Assembly (NCBI GenBank): GCA_003484685.1
Contig: DNBB01000031.1
Span: 59,514 to 71,694 of the forward strand
Length of the DNA: 12,181 bases
From: Candidatus Babelota bacterium
GTDB lineage: Bacteria > Babelota > Babeliae > Babelales > Babelaceae
Reading direction: 5' to 3'
Below, one piece after another: positions 6,821 through 12,181 of this stretch (positions are counted from its first letter, which is position 1; every line of letters begins with the position of its first letter). Below the pieces are notes generated by a model that made no database searches, was not told the origin of the DNA, and saw only the letters and a list, made by a program, of their open reading frames with translations. Position numbers and translations under genes: made by a program.

Positions 6821-7399
6821 ATGAAACAATTTGTCAATATAAGCATTAGCTTTATCGTTGTTTTTCTTATGATGGGACAAGCTATACTATGTGCCAGCGA
6901 TAACAAAAATCATTCGGAACCAACCATCACTTTTACCACAACTACGATCATGCGAAAACGAATTAACATGCCACTCAAAAACCAAATTTTACACATTTTT
7001 CAACAAGAAAAAAATGCGCAAGGATTATTCAACCTTGATTTATACCATGGATACGAAGGATTTCTCAAAAGATTTTCATTTTTTAAAGATGTATTTTTTG
7101 AATTCAAAGAAGATCTCGCCCTCTTGCAAATTGAGGAAAAGATAATTGGCGTCCTATTTTTTTCTAAGGATAACAAAACCCAAGAATTAACTATTTCTTG
7201 GGTTGCTATAGACGAGCAATTTCACAATCAAGGATACGGAAAGAAGCTACTAACAAAAACATTGTCCCAATATGCCGATTACCAGGCCAACCTTGATTGT
7301 TATAAGCACAATGAACAAGCCTGCACTTTTTATAAAAAAAATGGCTTTCAAATTACAAAAACAACTGATAAATGTTACCACTTTTCAAAGCAAATCTAG
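6821..7399 (+). CDS. Exported GNAT-family N-acetyltransferase (copy 4 of 4)
   Basis: 192 residues. Residues 1-25 form a signal peptide (K2, long hydrophobic core, likely cleavage after ILCA). C24 is not in a proper lipobox. The GNAT domain has IIGVLFFSKD, then motif A ISWVAIDEQFHNQGYGKKLL with the loop H135-N-Q-G138-Y-G140, and motif B CTFYKKNGF with Y171. It is the closest relative of the gene at 4032: both share NA(R/Q)GLF, a YE(S/G)F(C/L)KR segment and the same domain order. AAGGA lies 6 bases before the ATG. The (AAG)7 tract lies just upstream in the leader. It is the last gene of the plus-strand block, followed by a strong hairpin. Substrate unknown. Confidence 0.88.
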   Translation: MKQFVNISISFIVVFLMMGQAILCASDNKNHSEPTITFTTTTIMRKRINMPLKNQILHIFQQEKNAQGLFNLDLYHGYEGFLKRFSFFKDVFFEFKEDLALLQIEEKIIGVLFFSKDNKTQELTISWVAIDEQFHNQGYGKKLLTKTLSQYADYQANLDCYKHNEQACTFYKKNGFQITKTTDKCYHFSKQI

Positions 7400-7403
7400 G
7401 GTA

Positions 7404-7424
7404 TGCAGGGAGTTTCTCCCTGCA
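7404..7424. terminator. Hairpin between convergent genes (possible bidirectional terminator)
   Basis: TGCAGGGAG pairs perfectly with CTCCCTGCA around a TTT loop, a 9-bp stem starting 5 bases after the GNAT copy 4 stop. There is no U-run on either strand, so termination may need another factor. Its place between the ends of two convergent genes fits a two-way terminator. Confidence 0.6.
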
Positions 7425-7445
7425 CCCCAACAATATAAACCATCG

Positions 7446-8711
7446 CTAAATAAACAATCCCGCAACAAATGCAATAAGAAGATTGGTTAAAACACCACCG
7501 GCCACCGCGCGCACGCCAAATGAACTTAATAGCGCGCGACGTGAAGGCGCAAGAGCACCTATACCACCAATTTGAATTCCAATACTCGACAAATTAGCAA
7601 ACCCCGCAAGTGCATACGTCAAAAGCGCTACTGCACGCTCTGAAAGACCGGCTTGAAGCATGCTAGTATACGCGATCATCTCATTGACCACCGTACGAAC
7701 ACCCAAAAGCTCCGCACCTTTGACCAAATCAACACCAGTAAGTCCTAACAACCAGGCAAAAGGCTTAAATATAAATCCACTTAAATATTCCAATGAAAGC
7801 ATAGGAACCTGCCAGCCGTCGCCCATAAAATGAACTAATCGTTGCATTTCAAAACTTGCCCAACCCAGAACAGAATTCAAAAGCCCTATCAGAGCAACAA
7901 ATGAAATTAGAATCGCTCCAATATTCAATGCGAGGTTTAAGCCATCAACCGTCCCCAAAGAAATTGCTTCTAAAAGATTAGAGGAGCGTGATGGCATCGA
8001 AACCTCCGTACCAGGAGCCGTTTGTGGCTGTTCAGTCTCGGGAAGCATAATCTTGGAAACAATAATAGATGCAGGAATTGCCATCACACTTGCCGCCAAG
8101 AGATGCTGTATCGGTATACCAAGATGGGCATATACAGCAATAATAGACCCGCTCAAGGTACCCATACCACTGATCATAACCAACAAAAACTCAGAACGTG
8201 TTAATGATTCAAGATAATTTCTAATTAATAGGGGCGCTTCAGTCTGTCCCAAAATGCCATTTCCTACTGCGCAAAGCGTTTCTGCGCCAGAAGTTCCCAA
8301 AACAGGCCCCAAGAGACGCGCGAATATCCAGACCAACCCCTGAATAATACGCAAGTGAAAGAGCACCGCCATCAATGCACCAAAAAAGACAATAACTGGA
8401 AGTACTTTAATCGCAAAAACAAACCCCCAATGACTCTCTGCTACACCAAGTGCACCGAACATAAAGGCAATGCCCGCATCTGCGGCAGAATATAATTGAT
8501 CAACTGCCCGTGTTACTAGCGCAGTAACCAAACTCCCCATACGAGTGTGCAGCAAAAACCAGGCCGTTGCGAATAAGAGCCCAAATCCCCCTATCACTGG
8601 CTTCCAGGAAAAAGCCCTTCGATTAAGCGAAAACAGATAGGAAAGCGCAACAACAACCCCAATACCGAGCACGTTCAAATAGCGCCCATACTCGAACAAA
8701 TATGCGAACAT
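7446..8711 (-). CDS. nupC: Concentrative nucleoside transporter (NupC/CNT family)
   Basis: 421 residues, an inner-membrane protein importing nucleosides with sodium or protons. Key family positions are present. G155-Q-T-E158-A-P is the nucleobase-contact motif (Gln-Thr-Glu in the solved CNT structure). N343-E344 lies in VVNEMIAY. N373 and S376 in FANLSSIGIQIGG match the ribose-contact Asn and Ser. Length and the many hydrophobic helices fit bacterial CNTs. A hydrophilic insert (residues about 225-245, rich in Pro, Ser, Thr, Glu) lies between the two halves. The ATG at 8711 is chosen because AGGAG lies 7 bases before it; the in-frame ATG at 8726 has no ribosome site. It lies after prfA on the same strand but is separated by a GC-rich hairpin, so it may be expressed apart from prfA. 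In a host-dependent cell this would be a nucleoside scavenging route. Confidence 0.92.
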   Translation of the reverse strand: MFAYLFEYGRYLNVLGIGVVVALSYLFSLNRRAFSWKPVIGGFGLLFATAWFLLHTRMGSLVTALVTRAVDQLYSAADAGIAFMFGALGVAESHWGFVFAIKVLPVIVFFGALMAVLFHLRIIQGLVWIFARLLGPVLGTSGAETLCAVGNGILGQTEAPLLIRNYLESLTRSEFLLVMISGMGTLSGSIIAVYAHLGIPIQHLLAASVMAIPASIIVSKIMLPETEQPQTAPGTEVSMPSRSSNLLEAISLGTVDGLNLALNIGAILISFVALIGLLNSVLGWASFEMQRLVHFMGDGWQVPMLSLEYLSGFIFKPFAWLLGLTGVDLVKGAELLGVRTVVNEMIAYTSMLQAGLSERAVALLTYALAGFANLSSIGIQIGGIGALAPSRRALLSSFGVRAVAGGVLTNLLIAFVAGLFI

Positions 8712-8731
8712 AAAAAGACTCCTCATAACGC

Positions 8732-8760
8732 AAGCGCGCCCATGTTATGTGGGCGCGCTT
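8732..8760 (-). terminator. GC-rich hairpin between prfA and the nucleoside transporter
   Basis: On the minus strand AAGCGCGCCCA and TGGGCGCGCTT form a perfect 11-bp stem around a 7-base loop (CATAACA). It starts 33 bases after the prfA stop and ends 21 bases before the transporter ATG at 8711. After the stem the minus strand has only TTGCG, a poor U-run; the plus strand has TTTT. It could terminate prfA transcripts. If transcription also starts at the TATACA at 8780-8775 (only a weak -35 is seen), it would form part of the transporter leader. Confidence 0.65.
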
Positions 8761-8792
8761 TTCAAATTGTGCTCTGTATACCAACACCGCTA

Positions 8793-9866
8793 CTAAAAGT
8801 TAGAATGCTTTCGTCGCTCCTGATGATCAAGTTCTCGAAGTGCTCCGACTATCTCATCCAACTCTCCCTCCATGATGATGTCTAGTTTACCAAGCGTCAA
8901 GCCAACCTGGTGATCGGTAACCCGATTTTGGGGATAATTATATGTTCGGACTTTTTCAGCGCGCTCGCCAGTCCCAACCATCTCCCGTCGCTGAGCACTC
9001 TGCTCTTGCGCTGTTTTGGCCTGTTGCGAGTCTAATAGCTTTGATTGGAGTATTTTCATAGCTTTGGCTTTATTTTTATGCTGTGAACGCTCTTCCTGGC
9101 AAGCAACAACGACTCCCGTTGGTATATGCGTAATACGAACAGCAGACTCAGTTTTGTTAACGTGTTGTCCGCCCGCGCCACTGGCTCGATAAACGTCGAT
9201 ACGCAAATCCCCAGGATCAATAGAAAACTCAACCTCTTCAGCCTCAGGCAGAACCGCTACTGTTACCGTCGACGTATGCACACGTCCTGCAGTCTCAGTT
9301 TTAGGCACACGCTGCACCCGATGCACACCGGCCTCTTTTTTCAAGCAGCCGTAAACACCCTTGCCTTCGACGTGCAAAACAACTTCACGAAAACCACCAA
9401 TTTCAGTCGGACTTTCGCTCACAAGCGATACATGCCAATTTTTTTTAGTACCATACATCGTATACAAACGCGCTAAGTCTGCAACAAACAATGCTGCTTC
9501 CTGACCACCTGCACCCGCACGAATCTCCAAAAAAACAGAACGACTATCACGCTCATCTGGTGGATACAACTTTTCGTTAAGCTCACGATCCAAAGAAGCA
9601 TAAACAGCTGCAAGTTGAGAAATTTCTTCATCACACAATTGACGAAATTCAGCATCTTCAGCAATTCGGCACTGCTCCTGCAAGGCGTCACGCTCTGCAA
9701 GATTTTGTACTAAGGCATCATATGCTTCGAGTAAACCAGAAAGGCGCGACTCTTCTTTTTGGATTTTGGCCCGTACATCGAAAGCTATCGATGGGGCCAA
9801 AAGCTGAGAACGTAATTCTTCTAGTCGCGTCCTAAACTGCTCCCAGGGAATATCTGGGTAAATCAT
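8793..9866 (-). CDS. prfA: Peptide chain release factor 1
   Basis: 357 residues, the usual length. RF1 recognises UAA and UAG stop codons on the ribosome and triggers peptide release. The P-x-T stop-codon recognition tripeptide of RF1 is seen as P188-K-T190 in RVPKTETAGRVHTST, where RF2 would have SPF. The catalytic GGQ is G232-G-Q234 in GAGGQHVNKTESAVR, the site of Gln methylation by PrmC. The helical N-terminal domain and basic C-terminal region are complete. The ATG overlaps the rpmE stop (TAATG), so the two are probably co-translated. It ends in TAG at 8793. Confidence 0.97.
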   Translation of the reverse strand: MIYPDIPWEQFRTRLEELRSQLLAPSIAFDVRAKIQKEESRLSGLLEAYDALVQNLAERDALQEQCRIAEDAEFRQLCDEEISQLAAVYASLDRELNEKLYPPDERDSRSVFLEIRAGAGGQEAALFVADLARLYTMYGTKKNWHVSLVSESPTEIGGFREVVLHVEGKGVYGCLKKEAGVHRVQRVPKTETAGRVHTSTVTVAVLPEAEEVEFSIDPGDLRIDVYRASGAGGQHVNKTESAVRITHIPTGVVVACQEERSQHKNKAKAMKILQSKLLDSQQAKTAQEQSAQRREMVGTGERAEKVRTYNYPQNRVTDHQVGLTLGKLDIIMEGELDEIVGALRELDHQERRKHSNF

Positions 9867-10069
9867 TATTTCTTGCTATATTTTTTATTAAAGCGCTCAA
9901 TACGGCCGGCCGTATCAACAAACTTTTGCTTACCCGTAAATATTGGATGACAATTTGAGCAAAGCGCTACACGAATTTGTGGCAGGGTTGAAATTGTTTT
10001 GAAAACATGGTCACAGCCTATGCAAACTGCTTCAACTTCAAATACTTTTGGGTGTTTATTTTTCTTCAT
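9866..10069 (-). CDS. rpmE: Large ribosomal subunit protein bL31 (zinc-binding form)
   Basis: 67 residues, the normal size of bL31. Four cysteines, C16-x-x-C19 and C37-x-x-C40, mark the zinc-containing type. CHPIFTGKQKFVDTAGRIERF is the strongly conserved core. bL31 joins the 50S central protuberance and contacts the 30S head. An AGGA sequence lies 8 bases before the ATG. It is followed directly by prfA in a TAATG overlap, a neighbour pair common in bacteria. Confidence 0.97.
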   Translation of the reverse strand: MKKNKHPKVFEVEAVCIGCDHVFKTISTLPQIRVALCSNCHPIFTGKQKFVDTAGRIERFNKKYSKK

Positions 10070-10128
10070 ACAAGAAATCCTGAAAGGTAAATATACGGAT
10101 TACTATCCCGCGTCATACTGTAGTAACA

Positions 10129-10157
10129 AGTATCCCGAAAAACCGCTCCCTTGTAAA
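10129..10157 (-). promoter_or_regulatory. Probable promoter of rpmE-prfA
   Basis: On the minus strand TTTACA (10157-10152) is followed after 17 bases by GATACT (10134-10129). The leader would be about 53 bases. The -35 is good and the -10 is moderate. Confidence 0.45.
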
Positions 10158-10173
10158 GCGACCGTCCAAAAAA

Positions 10174-10192
10174 CCACGCTTGCCCCGCGTGG
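10174..10192. repeat. Inverted repeat in the rpmE/mreC divergent region
   Basis: CCACGC and GCGTGG are perfect 6-base arms around a 7-base spacer (TTGCCCC). It lies upstream of the rpmE promoter candidate and before mreC. It could be a protein binding site or a short hairpin; no role can be assigned. Confidence 0.5.
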
Positions 10193-10209
10193 GACTCTCC
10201 GCTACCATT

Positions 10210-10228
10210 GGTCCTATACTTAAGGACC
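10210..10228. repeat. Inverted repeat over a TATACT box upstream of mreC
   Basis: GGTCCT and AGGACC are perfect 6-base arms around a 7-base spacer. The sequence includes TATACT (10215-10220), a good -10 box, but no convincing -35 is seen 16-18 bases upstream. It may be an operator overlapping an mreC promoter; this is tentative. Confidence 0.4.
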
Positions 10229-10267
10229 GCACATTCCATTGTTTTGATTGCTCAAGGAAATATTCTT

Positions 10268-11431
10268 ATGCAGCGCAAAAAAACCATCTTAAATGCCTCA
10301 ACATTACTTTTTGGAGTTGCCCTTGGCGGACTTCTCTTTTTTGGTTTACAGCGATGGGCAGGCCAAATCGTATCAATAGTAACCACCCCCTTTCTGTACA
10401 CGCAGCATGTGGCTATCAGTACCATTGAGCGGATTAAAAAAAATCGAGCCGAGCGAGCTTACATGACACAACTTATCGCCGAGCTTGAAGCCAAAAATCA
10501 ATTACTTTTAGAACAAGCGACACAGTATGCTGCACAAAGCGCCGTTAACACCAGCTTTGAGCAACTGCTTTCATTTGCCCAACGGTACAACCTCACTAAT
10601 GCGATACCAGCACAAATCCTGCTAAAAAACCTCACCAATGAACATCAATATATGCTCGTAGGTTGCGGTGCCAATAAATATGTACACAAAAACGACATTG
10701 CGCTTGCGTTCCATCAACTCGTTGGCAAGGTTGTTGAAGTCTATCCCTTTTACAGCAAGGTACAACTTATCACCGATCCTAAGAGCCGCATCGCGGTAGA
10801 ATGCGCTTCAACCCATACTCGTGGTATCGCCGCGGGAACCGGTTCATGCAAGAAATTAACGCTTTCCTTCGCTGTCCATTTCTCTCAGATCAAAGACCAA
10901 GACATCGTACTTTCACTGGGAACCGGCCTCATATTTCCTCGGGGATTTGGCATTGGGACCGTCATCAAGCAGGTCGCTAATGACGTCTTTCATGCCGCGT
11001 ACATCACTCCACTGATAAATCTTGAGCAGTTAGATCAATGTCTCATCATTGATCGCGGAACACTTGAAAACATTACCCTCTCGACTCAAGGGCGGAAAAC
11101 CATTGATACAAAGCAGCAAAAGAGCCACGTCGAAGAAAATTCTTTGCGCAAACCATTAACAATCCCTCAACCCCCGATGGCAGTACCGCTTGAAGCTCAT
11201 TCTCAAACAGCTGCTCCCCCTGCCGCCAAAAAAATGGCAACGGAGAACCAAGCGCATCAAACCCCGTCGAAAACAGTTGCAACACAAACAAGTTTGTCCC
11301 AAAATGCGCCAACAAAGAACGATGCAAGTGACGTGATGCTCCGCCATGACACTGATCTACTCCCAAGCGAGCAACATACAACGGAAAGCGTCCAATCAAC
11401 CGAACCAACCGAGCAACAGCTGTATGATTAG
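10268..11431 (+). CDS. mreC: Rod shape-determining protein MreC with a long C-terminal tail
   Basis: 387 residues. MreC is a membrane-anchored scaffold of the elongasome and helps direct cell-wall synthesis from the periplasm. Residues about 7-28 form one membrane helix. Residues about 50-85 (IERIKKNRAERAY, AELEAKNQLLLEQ) form the coiled coil. Residues about 100-270 are the beta-rich MreC core, with GKVVEVYPFYSKVQLITDP and the typical ending LGTGLIFPRGFGIGTV and LIIDRG. After about residue 271 comes a ~115-residue low-complexity tail rich in Gln, Thr, Ala, Pro, Ser and Glu, longer than usual; it lies antisense to the gene at 11073-11930. The ATG at 10268 is chosen because AAGGA lies 9 bases upstream; the in-frame TTG at 10208 has no such site and would place extra residues before the membrane helix. 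No mreD follows directly. Confidence 0.9.
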   Translation: MQRKKTILNASTLLFGVALGGLLFFGLQRWAGQIVSIVTTPFLYTQHVAISTIERIKKNRAERAYMTQLIAELEAKNQLLLEQATQYAAQSAVNTSFEQLLSFAQRYNLTNAIPAQILLKNLTNEHQYMLVGCGANKYVHKNDIALAFHQLVGKVVEVYPFYSKVQLITDPKSRIAVECASTHTRGIAAGTGSCKKLTLSFAVHFSQIKDQDIVLSLGTGLIFPRGFGIGTVIKQVANDVFHAAYITPLINLEQLDQCLIIDRGTLENITLSTQGRKTIDTKQQKSHVEENSLRKPLTIPQPPMAVPLEAHSQTAAPPAAKKMATENQAHQTPSKTVATQTSLSQNAPTKNDASDVMLRHDTDLLPSEQHTTESVQSTEPTEQQLYD

Positions 11432-11930
11432 AAAAGGTATCAAGGGCAAAAATTAAATCCGCTCGTTCATCACTATCGATAACGACCACGGCATCTGCGC
11501 GCAAAGAGTTTTTTTCTCTAATACTTTCTGCGTATTCATCAAAATTGTTGAAGGCCAGAAGTTTTGAACCAGTTACTTCTTCGACCAAGCAACCAAAACT
11601 TTCCACGGCCGCGGCTATAGACGCATGCGTTTCAACTAACGGCTCAATGACAACAACACGCAATGCACAAGCACCGGCATAGCGGCGGAGCAAAAGCAGA
11701 ATTCGCGCCTCGGCAAGACAACCTCCAGTACGGTTAAAAACAACAACAAATGGTCTTACCCGCGCTGAAGTACGCACTAATCTAGCAAGGTCCTTAGCCA
11801 CGGCTACTTCAGCATATGGGCGGAATTTTCCCGACCTCCTCGATAGAAAGAGACAATCGCACTCATATAGCGCTGGATAACGACGCCTCAACGAACGAAG
11901 GCTACCTGCCAATTTAGTGAAATTTTCCAT
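11073..11930 (-). CDS. Protein of unknown function, Rossmann-like alpha/beta pattern
   Basis: 285 residues, not recognised. The first half alternates strands and helices: RPFVVVFNR, a helix GCLAEARILLLLRRY, then LRVVVIEP, a helix ASIAAAVESFG, and later ADAVVVIDSDE and FPLYVARLGV. This suggests a Rossmann-like fold, possibly a nucleotide or dinucleotide binder, but no diagnostic glycine loop is clear. The N-terminus is Arg/Leu-rich, with no signal peptide. AAAGGG lies 4-5 bases before the ATG. Residues from about 167 onward are read from DNA that also encodes the MreC tail on the other strand (359-base overlap). Bases 11432-11930 have no competing plus-strand gene, so at least that part is well supported. 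It would be transcribed away from the tRNA-Val gene. Confidence 0.65.
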   Translation of the reverse strand: MENFTKLAGSLRSLRRRYPALYECDCLFLSRRSGKFRPYAEVAVAKDLARLVRTSARVRPFVVVFNRTGGCLAEARILLLLRRYAGACALRVVVIEPLVETHASIAAAVESFGCLVEEVTGSKLLAFNNFDEYAESIREKNSLRADAVVVIDSDERADLIFALDTFSNHTAVARLVRLIGRFPLYVARLGVDQCHGGASRHLHRSLLAHFGTNLFVLQLFSTGFDALGSPLPFFWRQGEQLFENELQAVLPSGVEGLLMVCAKNFLRRGSFAALYQWFSALESRG

Positions 11931-11938
11931 CTTTCCCT

Positions 11939-11967
11939 TTGACTTTTGCCCATCTATATTCTATGAT
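11939..11967 (+). promoter_or_regulatory. Promoter of tRNA-Val
   Basis: TTGACT (11939-11944) and TATGAT (11962-11967) are 17 bases apart, each one mismatch from consensus. Transcription would start near 11974, about 17 bases before the tRNA. It lies back to back with the start of the minus-strand gene at 11930. Confidence 0.7.
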
Positions 11968-11990
11968 AGCAATGTTGAAAAAAACGGTGA

Positions 11991-12066
11991 GGGCGATTAG
12001 CTCAGCTGGCAGAGCATCAGTCTTACAAACTGGGGGTCGCAGGTTCGAATCCTGCATCGCCCACCA
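11991..12066 (+). tRNA. tRNA-Val (UAC)
   Basis: A complete 76-base cloverleaf with encoded CCA. The acceptor GGGCGAT pairs with ATCGCCC, the D arm is GCTC/GAGC, and the T arm is GCAGG-TTCGAAT-CCTGC. The anticodon loop CTTACAA carries TAC at 12024-12026 (positions 34-36), reading GUA-type valine codons. One U-G pair closes the anticodon stem. Confidence 0.97.
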
Positions 12067-12081
12067 TTATTCAGCTCTGTA

Positions 12082-12108
12082 TTGATATGATCGTCAATCA
12101 GATATAAT
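12082..12108 (+). promoter_or_regulatory. Possible promoter of tRNA-Asn
   Basis: A perfect TATAAT (12103-12108) is preceded by TTGATA (12082-12087), but the spacing is only 15 bases. Transcription would start near 12115, about 26 bases before the tRNA. The tRNA may instead be co-transcribed with tRNA-Val. Confidence 0.45.
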
Positions 12109-12140
12109 ATCTTGAAATCATTGTACATAAAAATATGGAT

Positions 12141-12181
12141 TCCTCGGTAGCTCAGTAGGTAGAGCAAACGACTGTTAATCG
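12141..12181 (+). tRNA. tRNA-Asn (GUU), 5' part, cut by the window end
   Basis: Bases match the 5' half of bacterial tRNA-Asn: acceptor TCCTCGG, D arm GCTC/GAGC with AGTAGGTA loop, and anticodon loop CTGTTAA with GTT at 12174-12176 (positions 34-36). The T arm and 3' acceptor lie beyond the window. Confidence 0.93.

Noticed and set aside
6634..6906. Minus-strand frame with a poly-Ser run
   Set aside because: The Ser run is only the complement of the (AAG)7 tract, and the frame is antisense to two well-supported genes.
8712..8726. Longer start for the nucleoside transporter at ATG 8726
   Set aside because: No ribosome site precedes it, and its own first codons contain the AGGAG that serves the ATG at 8711.
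9126..9476. Plus-strand frame of 116 codons inside prfA
   Set aside because: It lies wholly antisense to the conserved RF1 core (GGQ and PKT region).
10100..10126. TTACTA/TAGTAA inverted repeat in the rpmE leader
   Set aside because: The 6-base arms are A/T-rich with a 15-base spacer and straddle the likely transcript start; too weak to call.
10208..10267. Longer mreC reading frame from TTG 10208
   Set aside because: There is no ribosome site before TTG, it would place 20 extra residues before the membrane helix, and AAGGA precedes ATG 10268.
1..12181. CRISPR array, insertion sequence or transposase
   Set aside because: No regularly spaced repeats, no transposase-like frame and no flanking inverted repeats were seen.

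Overview
The window looks like part of a chromosome of a small-genome, Gram-negative-type, probably host-dependent bacterium. The signs are tightly packed genes, transporters for nucleosides and other small solutes, several acetyltransferases with export signals, and a cell-shape gene (mreC). The style resembles candidate phylum Dependentiae (TM6), but that is an inference from gene content; nothing seen here proves it.

Layout. Bases 1-1660 hold a minus-strand pair: a small protein resembling the N-terminal domain of type II secretion/pilus ATPases, coupled by an ATGA overlap to phosphoenolpyruvate synthase, which runs off the left edge. Bases 1661-1841 are a divergent promoter region. Bases 1842-3813 (+) encode a sodium:solute symporter whose end overlaps an exported GNAT acetyltransferase. 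Bases 3925-7399 (+) look like one operon with a good promoter at 3925-3952. It holds two more exported GNAT proteins, an unlisted 27-codon ORF coupled to a 455-residue exported protein of unknown role, and a fourth exported GNAT protein preceded by a (AAG)7 tract. The operon ends at a strong hairpin facing a convergent gene. Bases 7446-10069 (-) encode bL31 (rpmE), release factor 1 (prfA) and a CNT-family nucleoside transporter. Bases 10070-10267 are a second divergent region. MreC (10268-11431, +) has a long hydrophilic tail lying entirely antisense to the 3' part of a minus-strand gene of unknown function (11073-11930). The right end has tRNA-Val(UAC) and the first half of tRNA-Asn(GUU).

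How the parts may work together. The two transporters would import solutes and nucleosides, and PEP synthase would feed gluconeogenesis from pyruvate. bL31, RF1 and the tRNAs serve translation, and MreC serves wall elongation. The accessory part is the block of exported GNATs plus the 455-residue protein. Acetyl-CoA is not normally found outside the cytoplasm, so these enzymes make most sense if they end up in a host cytosol. That is an inference, and this block is the part most worth following up.

Composition. Minus-strand genes favour G and T at wobble positions and plus-strand genes favour A and C (judged by eye). This suggests the minus strand is the leading strand here.
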